DNA of 64,000 bases from NCBI GenBank assembly GCA_027592925.1, contig JAQCJO010000001.1, positions 1 through 64,000 of the forward strand. Direction: 5' to 3'. Below, piece by piece: positions 56,394-64,000 of this stretch (positions are counted from its first letter, which is position 1; each line of letters starts with the position of its first letter). Below the pieces are notes generated by a model that was not told where the DNA came from, ran no database searches, and saw nothing but the letters and a program-made list of their open reading frames with translations. The position numbers and the translations under genes are program-made. The stretch is from Actinomycetota bacterium. GTDB taxonomy: Bacteria; Actinomycetota; Acidimicrobiia; Acidimicrobiales; Ilumatobacteraceae.

Positions 56394-57374
56394 ATGGCGT
56401 TTCCGCAATCTCGCCCACGTCGCCTGCGACAGAGCCCCGCCATGCGCGAACTCGTTGCAGAAGTTCGATTGGGTGTCAAAGATCTTGTCGCACCACTATT
56501 TGTGCGCGAGGGCATCTCGTCTGCCCAACCAATCACGTCGCTTCCTGGCGTTGTGCAGCACACGCTCGATTCATTGCGCAGCGAAGTAGTGCAACTCGCA
56601 GAACTCGGTGTTCCTGCTGTCATTTTGTTCGGTATTCCATCAGTGAAAGACGAAGTTGGATCTGGCGCATTTGATCCAGCAGGCATCGTGCAAGTGGCGT
56701 TACGCGAATTGCAAAAAGAAGTTGGCAATGACATGGTGTTGATGTCTGACTTGTGTGTAGACGAATACACATCGCACGGTCACTGCGGAGTGCTCAATAA
56801 GAACGGTGACGTGGACAACGATGCAACACTAGATATTTATTGTCGCGCAGCACTTGCGCAGGCATCGGCTGGCGCACACGTGGTGGCACCAAGCGGAATG
56901 ATGGACGGCCAAGTTGGGGCAATTCGATCTGCACTTGACGGCGCAGGATTTTTTGATGTTGTGATCATGGCATATTCGGCAAAGTATGCATCTGGTTTGT
57001 ATGGCCCATTTCGCGATGCTGTCGATGTGCAGATTCAGGGTGGAGGCAATCGCAAGGGGTATCAACAAGATTGGTGCAACGCGCGTGAAGCACTACGCGA
57101 AGTTCACGCCGACATTGAACAAGGTGCCGACATCGTGATGGTCAAACCTGCGTTGAGTTATCTCGATGTGATCTCGGCAGTGCGTGCGCAAGTAGATGTG
57201 CCGGTAGCCGCGTATCACGTGAGTGGTGAATACGCGATGATCAAGGCAGCAGCAGCCAACGGTTGGATCGATCACGACACTGTTGCTCTCGAGCAACTCA
57301 CCGCTGTCAAGCGCGCAGGAGCCGACATTATCCTCACGTACTTTGCGCGTTGGTTCGCAGAAAATAACCGCTAA
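56394..57374 (+). CDS. hemB: Delta-aminolevulinic acid dehydratase
   Basis: RPRRLRQSPAMRELVAEVRL, DLCVDEYTSHGHCG, MVKPALSYLDVI. Confidence 0.96.
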   Translation: MAFPQSRPRRLRQSPAMRELVAEVRLGVKDLVAPLFVREGISSAQPITSLPGVVQHTLDSLRSEVVQLAELGVPAVILFGIPSVKDEVGSGAFDPAGIVQVALRELQKEVGNDMVLMSDLCVDEYTSHGHCGVLNKNGDVDNDATLDIYCRAALAQASAGAHVVAPSGMMDGQVGAIRSALDGAGFFDVVIMAYSAKYASGLYGPFRDAVDVQIQGGGNRKGYQQDWCNAREALREVHADIEQGADIVMVKPALSYLDVISAVRAQVDVPVAAYHVSGEYAMIKAAAANGWIDHDTVALEQLTAVKRAGADIILTYFARWFAENNR

Positions 57375-57377
57375 CGC

Positions 57378-58730
57378 ATGAGCATTCAGTTTTGTGATCC
57401 GGTTGCGTGTACCGCTGCAGGTTGCGCAGCCACAGTGTGCACGGGCAAGGGCGTGCCGTCTAATCACACGTTGTACACACGTTCTGCAGATGTAATACCT
57501 GGTGGTGTCAACTCGTCGATTCGTGCATTTAAAGCAGTCGGCGGCGAGCCATACATTGTTGCTCGTGGCGAAGGCGCACACGTTATCGATGTTGAAGGCA
57601 AGCGTTATATCGACTTGGTGCAAAGTTACGGAGCCGTAATTTTAGGACACGCGCATCCATCGATCACTGCAGCATTGCAAGCCGCAGCAGTTGACGGCAC
57701 ATCTTTTGGTGCGCCAACTCCGCGCGAAATGAAACTCGCCGAAGCGATTCGCGAACGAGTACCAAGCTGCGAGCGAGTGCGCTTAATGAATAGTGGTACT
57801 GAAGCAACCAGCACTGCGGTGCGACTTGCTCGCGGAGCCACAGGTCGTAAGCGAATCATCACCTTTGCCGGAAACTTTCACGGTGCAACCGATGCTCTGC
57901 TTGCTGCTGGAGGAAGTGGTGTTGCAACACTTGGTTTGCCTGGCACCGCAGGTGTGCCCGAAGAAGCTGTGGCCAACACACTTGTTGTGCCGTACAACAT
58001 TGTGCCCGAAATAGGTAACGATGTGGCTGCAGTGATTGTCGAGCCAATCGCTGCCAACATGGGCGTCGTTGCGCCAGCCCCCGGTTTTTTAGAAGGACTT
58101 CGCGCAGCATGTGACAAAGCCGGTGCGCTTCTTATTTTTGACGAGGTAATCACTGGCTTCCGTATTGGCATGGGCGGGGCGCAAGCAAAGTACGACGTGC
58201 GACCAGACATCACGTGTTTTGGCAAAGTAATCGGTGGTGGTCTTCCAATTGGCGCAATCGGCGGATCTCGTGCAGTGATGGAAAATCTTTCGCCACTCGG
58301 CAAGGTATTTCATGCAGGAACTCTTGCGGGCAATCCACTTGCCACCGCAGCAGGTTTGGCTGCATTGAACGAGCTCACACAAGACGTATATATGGAACTC
58401 GGTGCGCGAGCTCGACAACTCGCCACCTTGTTGCGTGACGCCTGCACAAGTGCTGGCATTGTTGCGCAGTTTCCTGTGGTGGGCACGCTTGTTGGTGCAT
58501 ACTTTGGCAAATCTGTGCCAACCAACTTTGACGAAGCAAAGCAAACGGATGAAAAAATGTATGCAAAGTTCTTTCATGCGATGCTCAACGAAGGTGTTGC
58601 CATGGCGCCCGGTGCGTATGAAGCGCTCTTTGTTGGAGTGGGTCATACCGACGCGGTGATGGAACAACTGGCTGCTGCGGTCCATCGCGCAGCACATGCA
58701 GTCAGGTCTTTCCAAAAAGAAACGATTTAG
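57378..58730 (+). CDS. hemL: Glutamate-1-semialdehyde 2,1-aminomutase
   Basis: SADVIPGGVNSSIRAFKAVGG, LLIFDEVITGFRIG, FGKVIGGGLPIGAIGG; Cys-rich N-terminal extension. Confidence 0.95.
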   Translation: MSIQFCDPVACTAAGCAATVCTGKGVPSNHTLYTRSADVIPGGVNSSIRAFKAVGGEPYIVARGEGAHVIDVEGKRYIDLVQSYGAVILGHAHPSITAALQAAAVDGTSFGAPTPREMKLAEAIRERVPSCERVRLMNSGTEATSTAVRLARGATGRKRIITFAGNFHGATDALLAAGGSGVATLGLPGTAGVPEEAVANTLVVPYNIVPEIGNDVAAVIVEPIAANMGVVAPAPGFLEGLRAACDKAGALLIFDEVITGFRIGMGGAQAKYDVRPDITCFGKVIGGGLPIGAIGGSRAVMENLSPLGKVFHAGTLAGNPLATAAGLAALNELTQDVYMELGARARQLATLLRDACTSAGIVAQFPVVGTLVGAYFGKSVPTNFDEAKQTDEKMYAKFFHAMLNEGVAMAPGAYEALFVGVGHTDAVMEQLAAAVHRAAHAVRSFQKETI

Positions 58731-58739
58731 AATAGAACT

Positions 58740-59357
58740 ATGCGCCACTTTTTGTCGGCTCGCTTGTGGGCGGCATTTGCAATTCTTGGTGCCGCAGCAG
58801 TTGTTGTGCTGGGCTTGTTTGCACTTACTTCTGGGGGCTCATCAACGCCGACAGCGCTTCCGACTCAACATAATGTCGAACTGGTTGCTGTCGCTACATC
58901 ACTTGCAGCCCAAGATGGCTGGCAAATTGCAAGCAACAAGACGGTGGGCAACGCAACGCTCACATTGGACGATGGTCGGGTTGTCGAAATTCTTGAAGGC
59001 ACAATGGGCGAGATCACCTGCACCAATCTGACTGACGCGTCTGCTTGTGTGTTGTTAGCCGACATGCTTGGAAGTGGTGTCGTGTGGTTTGCTCTTGTGC
59101 CGATAGACGCAAATGCTGCTACTAGTCAAAAGATGTTGACTCTTCCACCGCTTGTCGACATGTTGAACGGTGGCAGCTTGGGCGTGCTGCAAAATGATTG
59201 GATTATAAAACTTGGCAACGGTGTGAAACGCACTTGCGATTCCGAATCAGACACGGCAAACCTCCGTGAGTTCATTACCAAGTTTTCACAAAATAGCTAC
59301 ACCATGCTCGACTTGATTACAGACGAAGTGACCGAAGTGGTCTGTAACAAGAACTAA
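58740..59357 (+). CDS. Membrane-anchored extracytoplasmic protein, unknown function
   Basis: Single N-terminal TM (LWAAFAILGAAAVVVLGLFALTSGG) then polar domain. Confidence 0.75.
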   Translation: MRHFLSARLWAAFAILGAAAVVVLGLFALTSGGSSTPTALPTQHNVELVAVATSLAAQDGWQIASNKTVGNATLTLDDGRVVEILEGTMGEITCTNLTDASACVLLADMLGSGVVWFALVPIDANAATSQKMLTLPPLVDMLNGGSLGVLQNDWIIKLGNGVKRTCDSESDTANLREFITKFSQNSYTMLDLITDEVTEVVCNKN

Positions 59358-59406
59358 ATTGCGAGAAGTCGTCGCCATCTAGTGGCAATATGGGAAACGC
59401 GACTTG

Positions 59407-60216
59407 TTACTTGCCAGAATCGCGAGGCTCAATACCCACGTGTGCTGGTGGCCCAGTCAGCATCGAGAAATCTTTGTCAATAGTTTCAAACGACGACATG
59501 CCTTTTTCAAGAGCGAGAAAAATTTCAGACTCTGGCGAACACCACATCTCGTATTCGGCAGCCCACTTTTCGTCCTTGGGATCTGTTCCACCAACTGCAT
59601 AACGCTCATGGCACACAACGCCGAGAATTTCTGCTTCGGTGAGTGCACCGCCAAGTTTTTCACCTTGCATCGGCATTGGGTTTCCGTTGTATGAGAGTGG
59701 TGCATGCGCTCCACCTTCGCGGTCTGGATTGCCGTACACCTTGAGTCCTGCAGTCACGTACGCCTGACTGCCGGTGTACACAAAATTCAACATGTCCTCA
59801 ATCTTTGGAAATGTTTTCATTACTTCGCCTTGGTGTAGCGCACGACCTGCGCCACCCTGACCTTCGGCGCCGTGACAACCAGCGCATGATCCGTAGACCG
59901 CTGCACCGACTGCTAGCGGACCTTCAACAACTTTTTCTTGTGGCATGAGCGCCGCCACGTACATAAATGCCCACAATGGGAGCAGGCTCAATGTTGCCAT
60001 TGCCCAAAACGGAATCTTTTTGCGCGACTTGGCTGCGGCAACATAGGAAGGATCTGGAAGTGCTGGCGGGGCGGCTTGCACAACTGCTTTTTCAACTGGT
60101 GCGGGCACCGCAGCCGAGGTAGTGGCAACCGCATCTGTGGAAGGCGTTGCGCCCGACCGTTGGCGATCTTTCGAGCGCTTGAGGAGGTGTTCGGGTATCT
60201 CGGTCACAGCAATCAT
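59407..60216 (-). CDS. Membrane-anchored c-type cytochrome of bc-type complex
   Basis: TM anchor, single CAGCH haem motif, divergent from bc-complex operon, shares EIPEHLLKRSK N-terminus with subunit at 62109. Confidence 0.85.
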   Translation of the reverse strand: MIAVTEIPEHLLKRSKDRQRSGATPSTDAVATTSAAVPAPVEKAVVQAAPPALPDPSYVAAAKSRKKIPFWAMATLSLLPLWAFMYVAALMPQEKVVEGPLAVGAAVYGSCAGCHGAEGQGGAGRALHQGEVMKTFPKIEDMLNFVYTGSQAYVTAGLKVYGNPDREGGAHAPLSYNGNPMPMQGEKLGGALTEAEILGVVCHERYAVGGTDPKDEKWAAEYEMWCSPESEIFLALEKGMSSFETIDKDFSMLTGPPAHVGIEPRDSGK

Positions 60217-60403
60217 CCTAAATCAAATTTGGTCCAATTCAAGAACGCATCGCACCAGATCGGAAAGAATGCACGGTTTTCTGACGAGGTTGTTACAAGT
60301 CACAAGCCGCACTTTTGCACGAACTCGTGAGTTTTCGCCTCTCGGTACTTTGCCCGACTAGCCTTATTTAGGTCTTGATGAAGGAAGGGTACCCCTGCAA
60401 ACC

Positions 60404-60880
60404 ATGTTGGCAATAAACATTCTGAAGTGGCCCGGCATGAACCAAGCGTTCTTGTTTTCGTTTTTCCTGACGCTTGTTTTAACTGGTGCGATCATCGTTG
60501 TCGGTATGCGCCGTCCACCAGATCGTAAAGCAACATGGGGTGAGGCAATTTTTGGGGCAACCTACGTCTTTGCGGTCTTGTTCATTGCATTCGGTGTTGT
60601 GCCTCATCAGTTCATCGACCACGCCGACAAAAATTTGGGTTGGCGCAAGGACAATATCATTTACGGACCTTTTGACATCCTGAAGCCCCAGTCCTTCGGC
60701 GGCCAGTTTCCGTTTGATGTGAGTTATGAAGCAATTCGTGACACCATTGTTGTAGTGATTCATGTTTTTTACTTCGTAATAATGGGTCTCATCTTTGCTT
60801 GGTGGCAAAAGCGTGGAGCGGTAAAGACGAAAGAAGTTGAGACATCCTCATACGGCCGACCACTGATGCGCAAGGCCTGA
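60404..60880 (+). CDS. Membrane protein of bc-type complex locus
   Basis: Three hydrophobic segments; first gene of the operon. Confidence 0.7.
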   Translation: MLAINILKWPGMNQAFLFSFFLTLVLTGAIIVVGMRRPPDRKATWGEAIFGATYVFAVLFIAFGVVPHQFIDHADKNLGWRKDNIIYGPFDILKPQSFGGQFPFDVSYEAIRDTIVVVIHVFYFVIMGLIFAWWQKRGAVKTKEVETSSYGRPLMRKA

Positions 60881-60886
60881 TCCGAA

Positions 60887-61300
60887 ATGACAAAGACCGA
60901 CGCCAACCCACCAATGCCAGAATGGTCGGACGAGTATCAACTCGTTGAAGTCGATGCTGCCTATCTTTCTAAGGCTGTTAAACCAAAGCAGTTCATCCAC
61001 ATTGATCAGAGCGAATGCATCATGTGTGAAGGTTGCGTCGATATTTGTCCGTGGAAGTGCATCCACATGGTTTCACCCGAAGCGGTTGCTGTTGCCGAAA
61101 ATACCGAGAAGCCAGGCGATGATCCATCCGACAATGTGTTGTTTATCATTGACGACGACGTCTGTACACGTTGCGCATTGTGCGTTGACCGTTGTCCAAC
61201 CGGAGTCATCATTATGGGCAAAATTGGCGATCCAGTTGCAACAGGAGACTTTCATACACGCACGTCAAACCATGGCTACGGCTATGGGATGCGGCTCTAG
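60887..61300 (+). CDS. 2x[4Fe-4S] ferredoxin-like protein
   Basis: CIMCEGCVDICP and CTRCALCVDRCP. Confidence 0.93.
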   Translation: MTKTDANPPMPEWSDEYQLVEVDAAYLSKAVKPKQFIHIDQSECIMCEGCVDICPWKCIHMVSPEAVAVAENTEKPGDDPSDNVLFIIDDDVCTRCALCVDRCPTGVIIMGKIGDPVATGDFHTRTSNHGYGYGMRL

Positions 61301-61326
61301 AAGACTGACGGATAAGGAGAAAAAAT

Positions 61327-62112
61327 ATGGCACTAACACTTGATGAGCGACCCAAGGTAACTCTGAAGGAACGCACGACCAAAGTAAACGAGTCGCTCAA
61401 AGCGAGCCAAGCGTGGAACTCAATTTTTCGTCCAGGCTCAATTTTTCGCAAGGGCTACACCGACTCTCCTCGTAACCGTTCGTATGTGATCATGAACTCG
61501 GTGCTCTATCACTTGCACCCAGTGAAGGTAAAGCGTCACGCTGTAAAAGTCAGTTACACGCTGTGCCTTGGAGGCTTGAGCTTCTTCTTGTTTATTTTGC
61601 TCACCGTGACCGGCATCTTCTTGATGTTCTTTTATCGACCAACCGCTACCAATGCATGGCAAGATATCCAGTCGCTACAAACTTCGGTGACGTTTGGTCT
61701 GATGGTTCGAAACATGCACCGATGGGGTGCCCACTTGATGGTGCTGAGCACGTTTTTGCACATGTCGCGAGTGTTTTATCACGGTGCGTACAAAGCTCCG
61801 CGAGAATTTAACTGGGTTATCGGTGTCATTTTGCTCACACTGACATTGCTCCTATCGTTTACCGGTTACTTGTTGCCATGGGATCAACTTGCTCTCTGGG
61901 CAGTAGCGGTGGGTACCAACATGATGGGTTATTCGCCCGTCATTGGTTCTCAAGTTCGATTCGTGCTACTTGGTGGTGTCGAGATCGGTGCCGAAACTCT
62001 TCTGCGTTGGTACGTGTTACACGTGTTGCTATTTCCATTCATCACAGTCATCTTTCTTGCCGTGCACTTTTGGCGGGTACGTAAAGACGGCGGAATATCG
62101 GGGCCACTATGA
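61327..62112 (+). CDS. Cytochrome b N-terminal domain protein (b6-like)
   Basis: MVRNMHRWGAHLMVLSTFLHMSRVFYHGAYKAPREFNWVIGVILLTLTLLLSFTGYLLPWDQLALWA. Confidence 0.94.
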   Translation: MALTLDERPKVTLKERTTKVNESLKASQAWNSIFRPGSIFRKGYTDSPRNRSYVIMNSVLYHLHPVKVKRHAVKVSYTLCLGGLSFFLFILLTVTGIFLMFFYRPTATNAWQDIQSLQTSVTFGLMVRNMHRWGAHLMVLSTFLHMSRVFYHGAYKAPREFNWVIGVILLTLTLLLSFTGYLLPWDQLALWAVAVGTNMMGYSPVIGSQVRFVLLGGVEIGAETLLRWYVLHVLLFPFITVIFLAVHFWRVRKDGGISGPL

Positions 62113-62846
62113 CCGAAATACCAGAACACCTGCTCAAGCGCGCGCAAGCCGCACGCGACAAGGCTGCAACCGAGACTGGATCACCAGACTCTGCAGGTGC
62201 ACCACCAGCAGATTCGCGTATCCCTGAAGCGTTGCTCAACCGTTCAAAAGCCGCCAAAGAAGGCGGAGGAGTTGCTGTTGCAGAGCGAGTCGCAACGGGT
62301 GTTGTAGCGGTCGCACCAAATGGCAATGCACCCATTGGCACTGGCCCTGGTGGACATACGCAACGCTTGTTGACGGTCGTGAAGTCTGGCTCGATCCAAG
62401 ATGTCAAGGCTGTGCCGGTCGACAAAGTACATACATGGCCACACTTGCTCGGACCAGAGTTTGTTTCCGCACTTGCATGCACTGCGTTTTTGTTTGTGTT
62501 CTCGTGGTTTGTTAACGCACCGTTGTTGCAAGCAGCAAACTTCAACCAAACACCAAACCCATCGAAAGCACCGTGGTATTTCTTGGGGTTGCAAGAGTTG
62601 CTGACAATGTTTCATCCGATGATTGCAGGTGTGACGCTTCCTGGTGTAGCGCTCGTTGCGTTGATCCTTACTCCGTACATGGATCGCAATCCATCAAATA
62701 AACCAGAGGATCGCAAATTCCTCACCAGCATTTTCACGGTTCACCTGATGTTCTGGGCAGTGCTCGTGATCATTGGCTCGTTCTTCCGTGGTCCCGGCTT
62801 CAACTTCGTATTCCCATGGGTTGAGGGCATCTTTTTCGAACTCTAA
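62109..62846 (+). CDS. Cytochrome b C-terminal domain protein (subunit IV-like)
   Basis: VHTWPHLLGPEF, NPSKAPWYFLGLQELL; duplicated IPExLLxRxxAA motif at N-terminus. Confidence 0.9.
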   Translation: MTEIPEHLLKRAQAARDKAATETGSPDSAGAPPADSRIPEALLNRSKAAKEGGGVAVAERVATGVVAVAPNGNAPIGTGPGGHTQRLLTVVKSGSIQDVKAVPVDKVHTWPHLLGPEFVSALACTAFLFVFSWFVNAPLLQAANFNQTPNPSKAPWYFLGLQELLTMFHPMIAGVTLPGVALVALILTPYMDRNPSNKPEDRKFLTSIFTVHLMFWAVLVIIGSFFRGPGFNFVFPWVEGIFFEL

Positions 62847-62860
62847 GGCGACATTCACTT

Positions 62861-63712
62861 ATGAACACCACCACCATCATCACCCTCGCAGTCGCAGCAT
62901 TACTCGTGCTTGGGCTTGCACTTGTACTGACGTCGGTCAAGCGCAACGACTCACGCGGTGTCGGCGCACTGAAGCGCGAGACTCGCCGCAAAGACATTGG
63001 CAAAGTTGACCCGAACGAAAAAACTGGTCGCGAAGTTGAGCGCGCTGCAGTCGCTGCTCGCAACATTGCCATTGCAACTCGTCCGGTTGCCGAAGTTGAG
63101 CCATGGTCGCCACCAGATGTCGAAGCAATTGGTGTGGCGCGTCGACAATTTTTAAATCGTGCAACAGGAACATTGTTGGGTGCGAGCCTTGGTGCATTTG
63201 GCGCAGCATTGATCGCATTTTTGTGGACAAGTTCGTCCGGTGGTTTCGGTTCCAAAATCACGCTCGGCAATCTCGACACGGTGATCGGTCAGATTCGCGC
63301 CAATAAGGGTTTTTATTACGTCCCGCAAGCTCGTGCGTGGTTGACAGAATACCCCAAAGAGGGTCTTTCAAAAGCCAAAGTGGCCTACGGTGCGCAGCCG
63401 GCAGTTTATGGTGGCATGCAAGCCGGAATTATCGCCTTGTACCAAAAGTGCCCACACTTGGGTTGCCGCGTTCCAAACTGCCAGAGTTCACAATGGTTCG
63501 AGTGCCCGTGTCACGGATCGCAGTACAACATTGTTGGCGAAAAAAAGGGTGGTCCTGCTCCTCGCGGCATGGATCGCTTTGGAGTTTCTGTTGCCAATGA
63601 CATTGTGGTAGTCGACACGGGTTCCGTATTTGGTGGTCCACCAATTGGCACCAACACCACGGGTCAAGAAGCCGAAGGTCCACACTGTGTTGGTACTGCA
63701 GGAGGCCACTAA
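62861..63712 (+). CDS. Rieske 2Fe-2S protein
   Basis: CPHLGCRVPNCQSSQWFECPCHGSQYN. Confidence 0.94.
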   Translation: MNTTTIITLAVAALLVLGLALVLTSVKRNDSRGVGALKRETRRKDIGKVDPNEKTGREVERAAVAARNIAIATRPVAEVEPWSPPDVEAIGVARRQFLNRATGTLLGASLGAFGAALIAFLWTSSSGGFGSKITLGNLDTVIGQIRANKGFYYVPQARAWLTEYPKEGLSKAKVAYGAQPAVYGGMQAGIIALYQKCPHLGCRVPNCQSSQWFECPCHGSQYNIVGEKKGGPAPRGMDRFGVSVANDIVVVDTGSVFGGPPIGTNTTGQEAEGPHCVGTAGGH

Positions 63713-64000
63713 TGATTGCTGTTGTTACATCAAATATCGCATGGATCATTTTGGTGATCGCGGTGGGTGGTTGGATCGTCTACGGACTGACCAACATTCG
63801 TCGCAGTCGCGCCGAAATCGGATCTGAAATTACGCTTGCGGCAAACCGCAAACCATATTACGACGACGAGATTCTTGAAGGAAAGAAAATCGAGCGCACT
63901 CAGTTGCTTGGCCTTTTGTTTTTGGTTGTAGTGACCATCACTTTGCCGTTGTATTGGATTCTTGAGCCAAGTCGCGAGGCCGGCGCAGTCAAGATGTGGG
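63712..64000 (+). CDS. Membrane protein of bc-type complex locus (truncated by window edge)
   Basis: MIAVVTSNIAWIILVIAVGGWIVYGLTNIRRSRAEIGSEITLAANRKPYYDDEILEGKKIERTQLLGLLFLVVVTITLPLYWILEPSREAGAVKMW; start overlaps Rieske stop (TAATG). Confidence 0.7.
   Translation, partial: MIAVVTSNIAWIILVIAVGGWIVYGLTNIRRSRAEIGSEITLAANRKPYYDDEILEGKKIERTQLLGLLFLVVVTITLPLYWILEPSREAGAVKMW

Noticed and set aside
60322-60333. AACTC-gt-GAGTT palindrome in the cytochrome c / bc-operon divergent region
   Set aside because: Too short to distinguish from chance without comparative data
1-64000. CRISPR arrays, IS elements, toxin-antitoxin or phage-defence islands
   Set aside because: No regularly spaced identical repeats, transposase/integrase motifs or defence gene signatures were found on either strand

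Overview
The window is a gene-dense chromosomal segment, apparently actinobacterial and probably Acidimicrobiia-like. That placement is inferred from MshA, RsiG-like, GlnR-like, Rex-hem and Tad gene content; no rRNA is present to confirm it. I see no CRISPR array, IS element, prophage or other mobile element. The segment is mostly core functions: clpC (partial), polyprenyl synthase, tilS, hutH, topA-tmk-holB, rsgA, a two-component system, a Tad pilus operon, psuG plus a PfkB kinase, a primary-type sigma factor, serA/serC, selA/selB with a tRNA-Sec, mrp, glnII-glnA-glnR-like, nadE, moaD-like/rsiG-like, mshA, proC, rex-hemACDBL, and a cytochrome bc-type complex with an embedded ferredoxin gene. 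The observations most worth a second look are: (1) an exactly 11-bp-phased GlnR-type operator array between glnII and nadE, with a glnR-like gene overlapping the end of glnA; (2) a RsiG-like protein carrying an exact E(X)3S(X)2R(X)3Q(X)3D c-di-GMP motif, coupled to a MoaD-like gene; (3) a second ~11-bp-phased array between a two-component system and a small secreted protein; (4) a highly structured noncoding leader before a SAM hydroxide adenosyltransferase; (5) histone-H1-like Lys/Ala tails on three unrelated proteins; (6) a C-x4-C-x4-C-x4-C N-terminus on HemL; (7) a STAS protein overlapping the end of a Tad operon; (8) a repeated IPEHLLKRSK motif in two bc-complex proteins; (9) an amidohydrolase whose only plausible start is CTG. 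All calls were made by eye from the sequence and ORF track; no searches were run.
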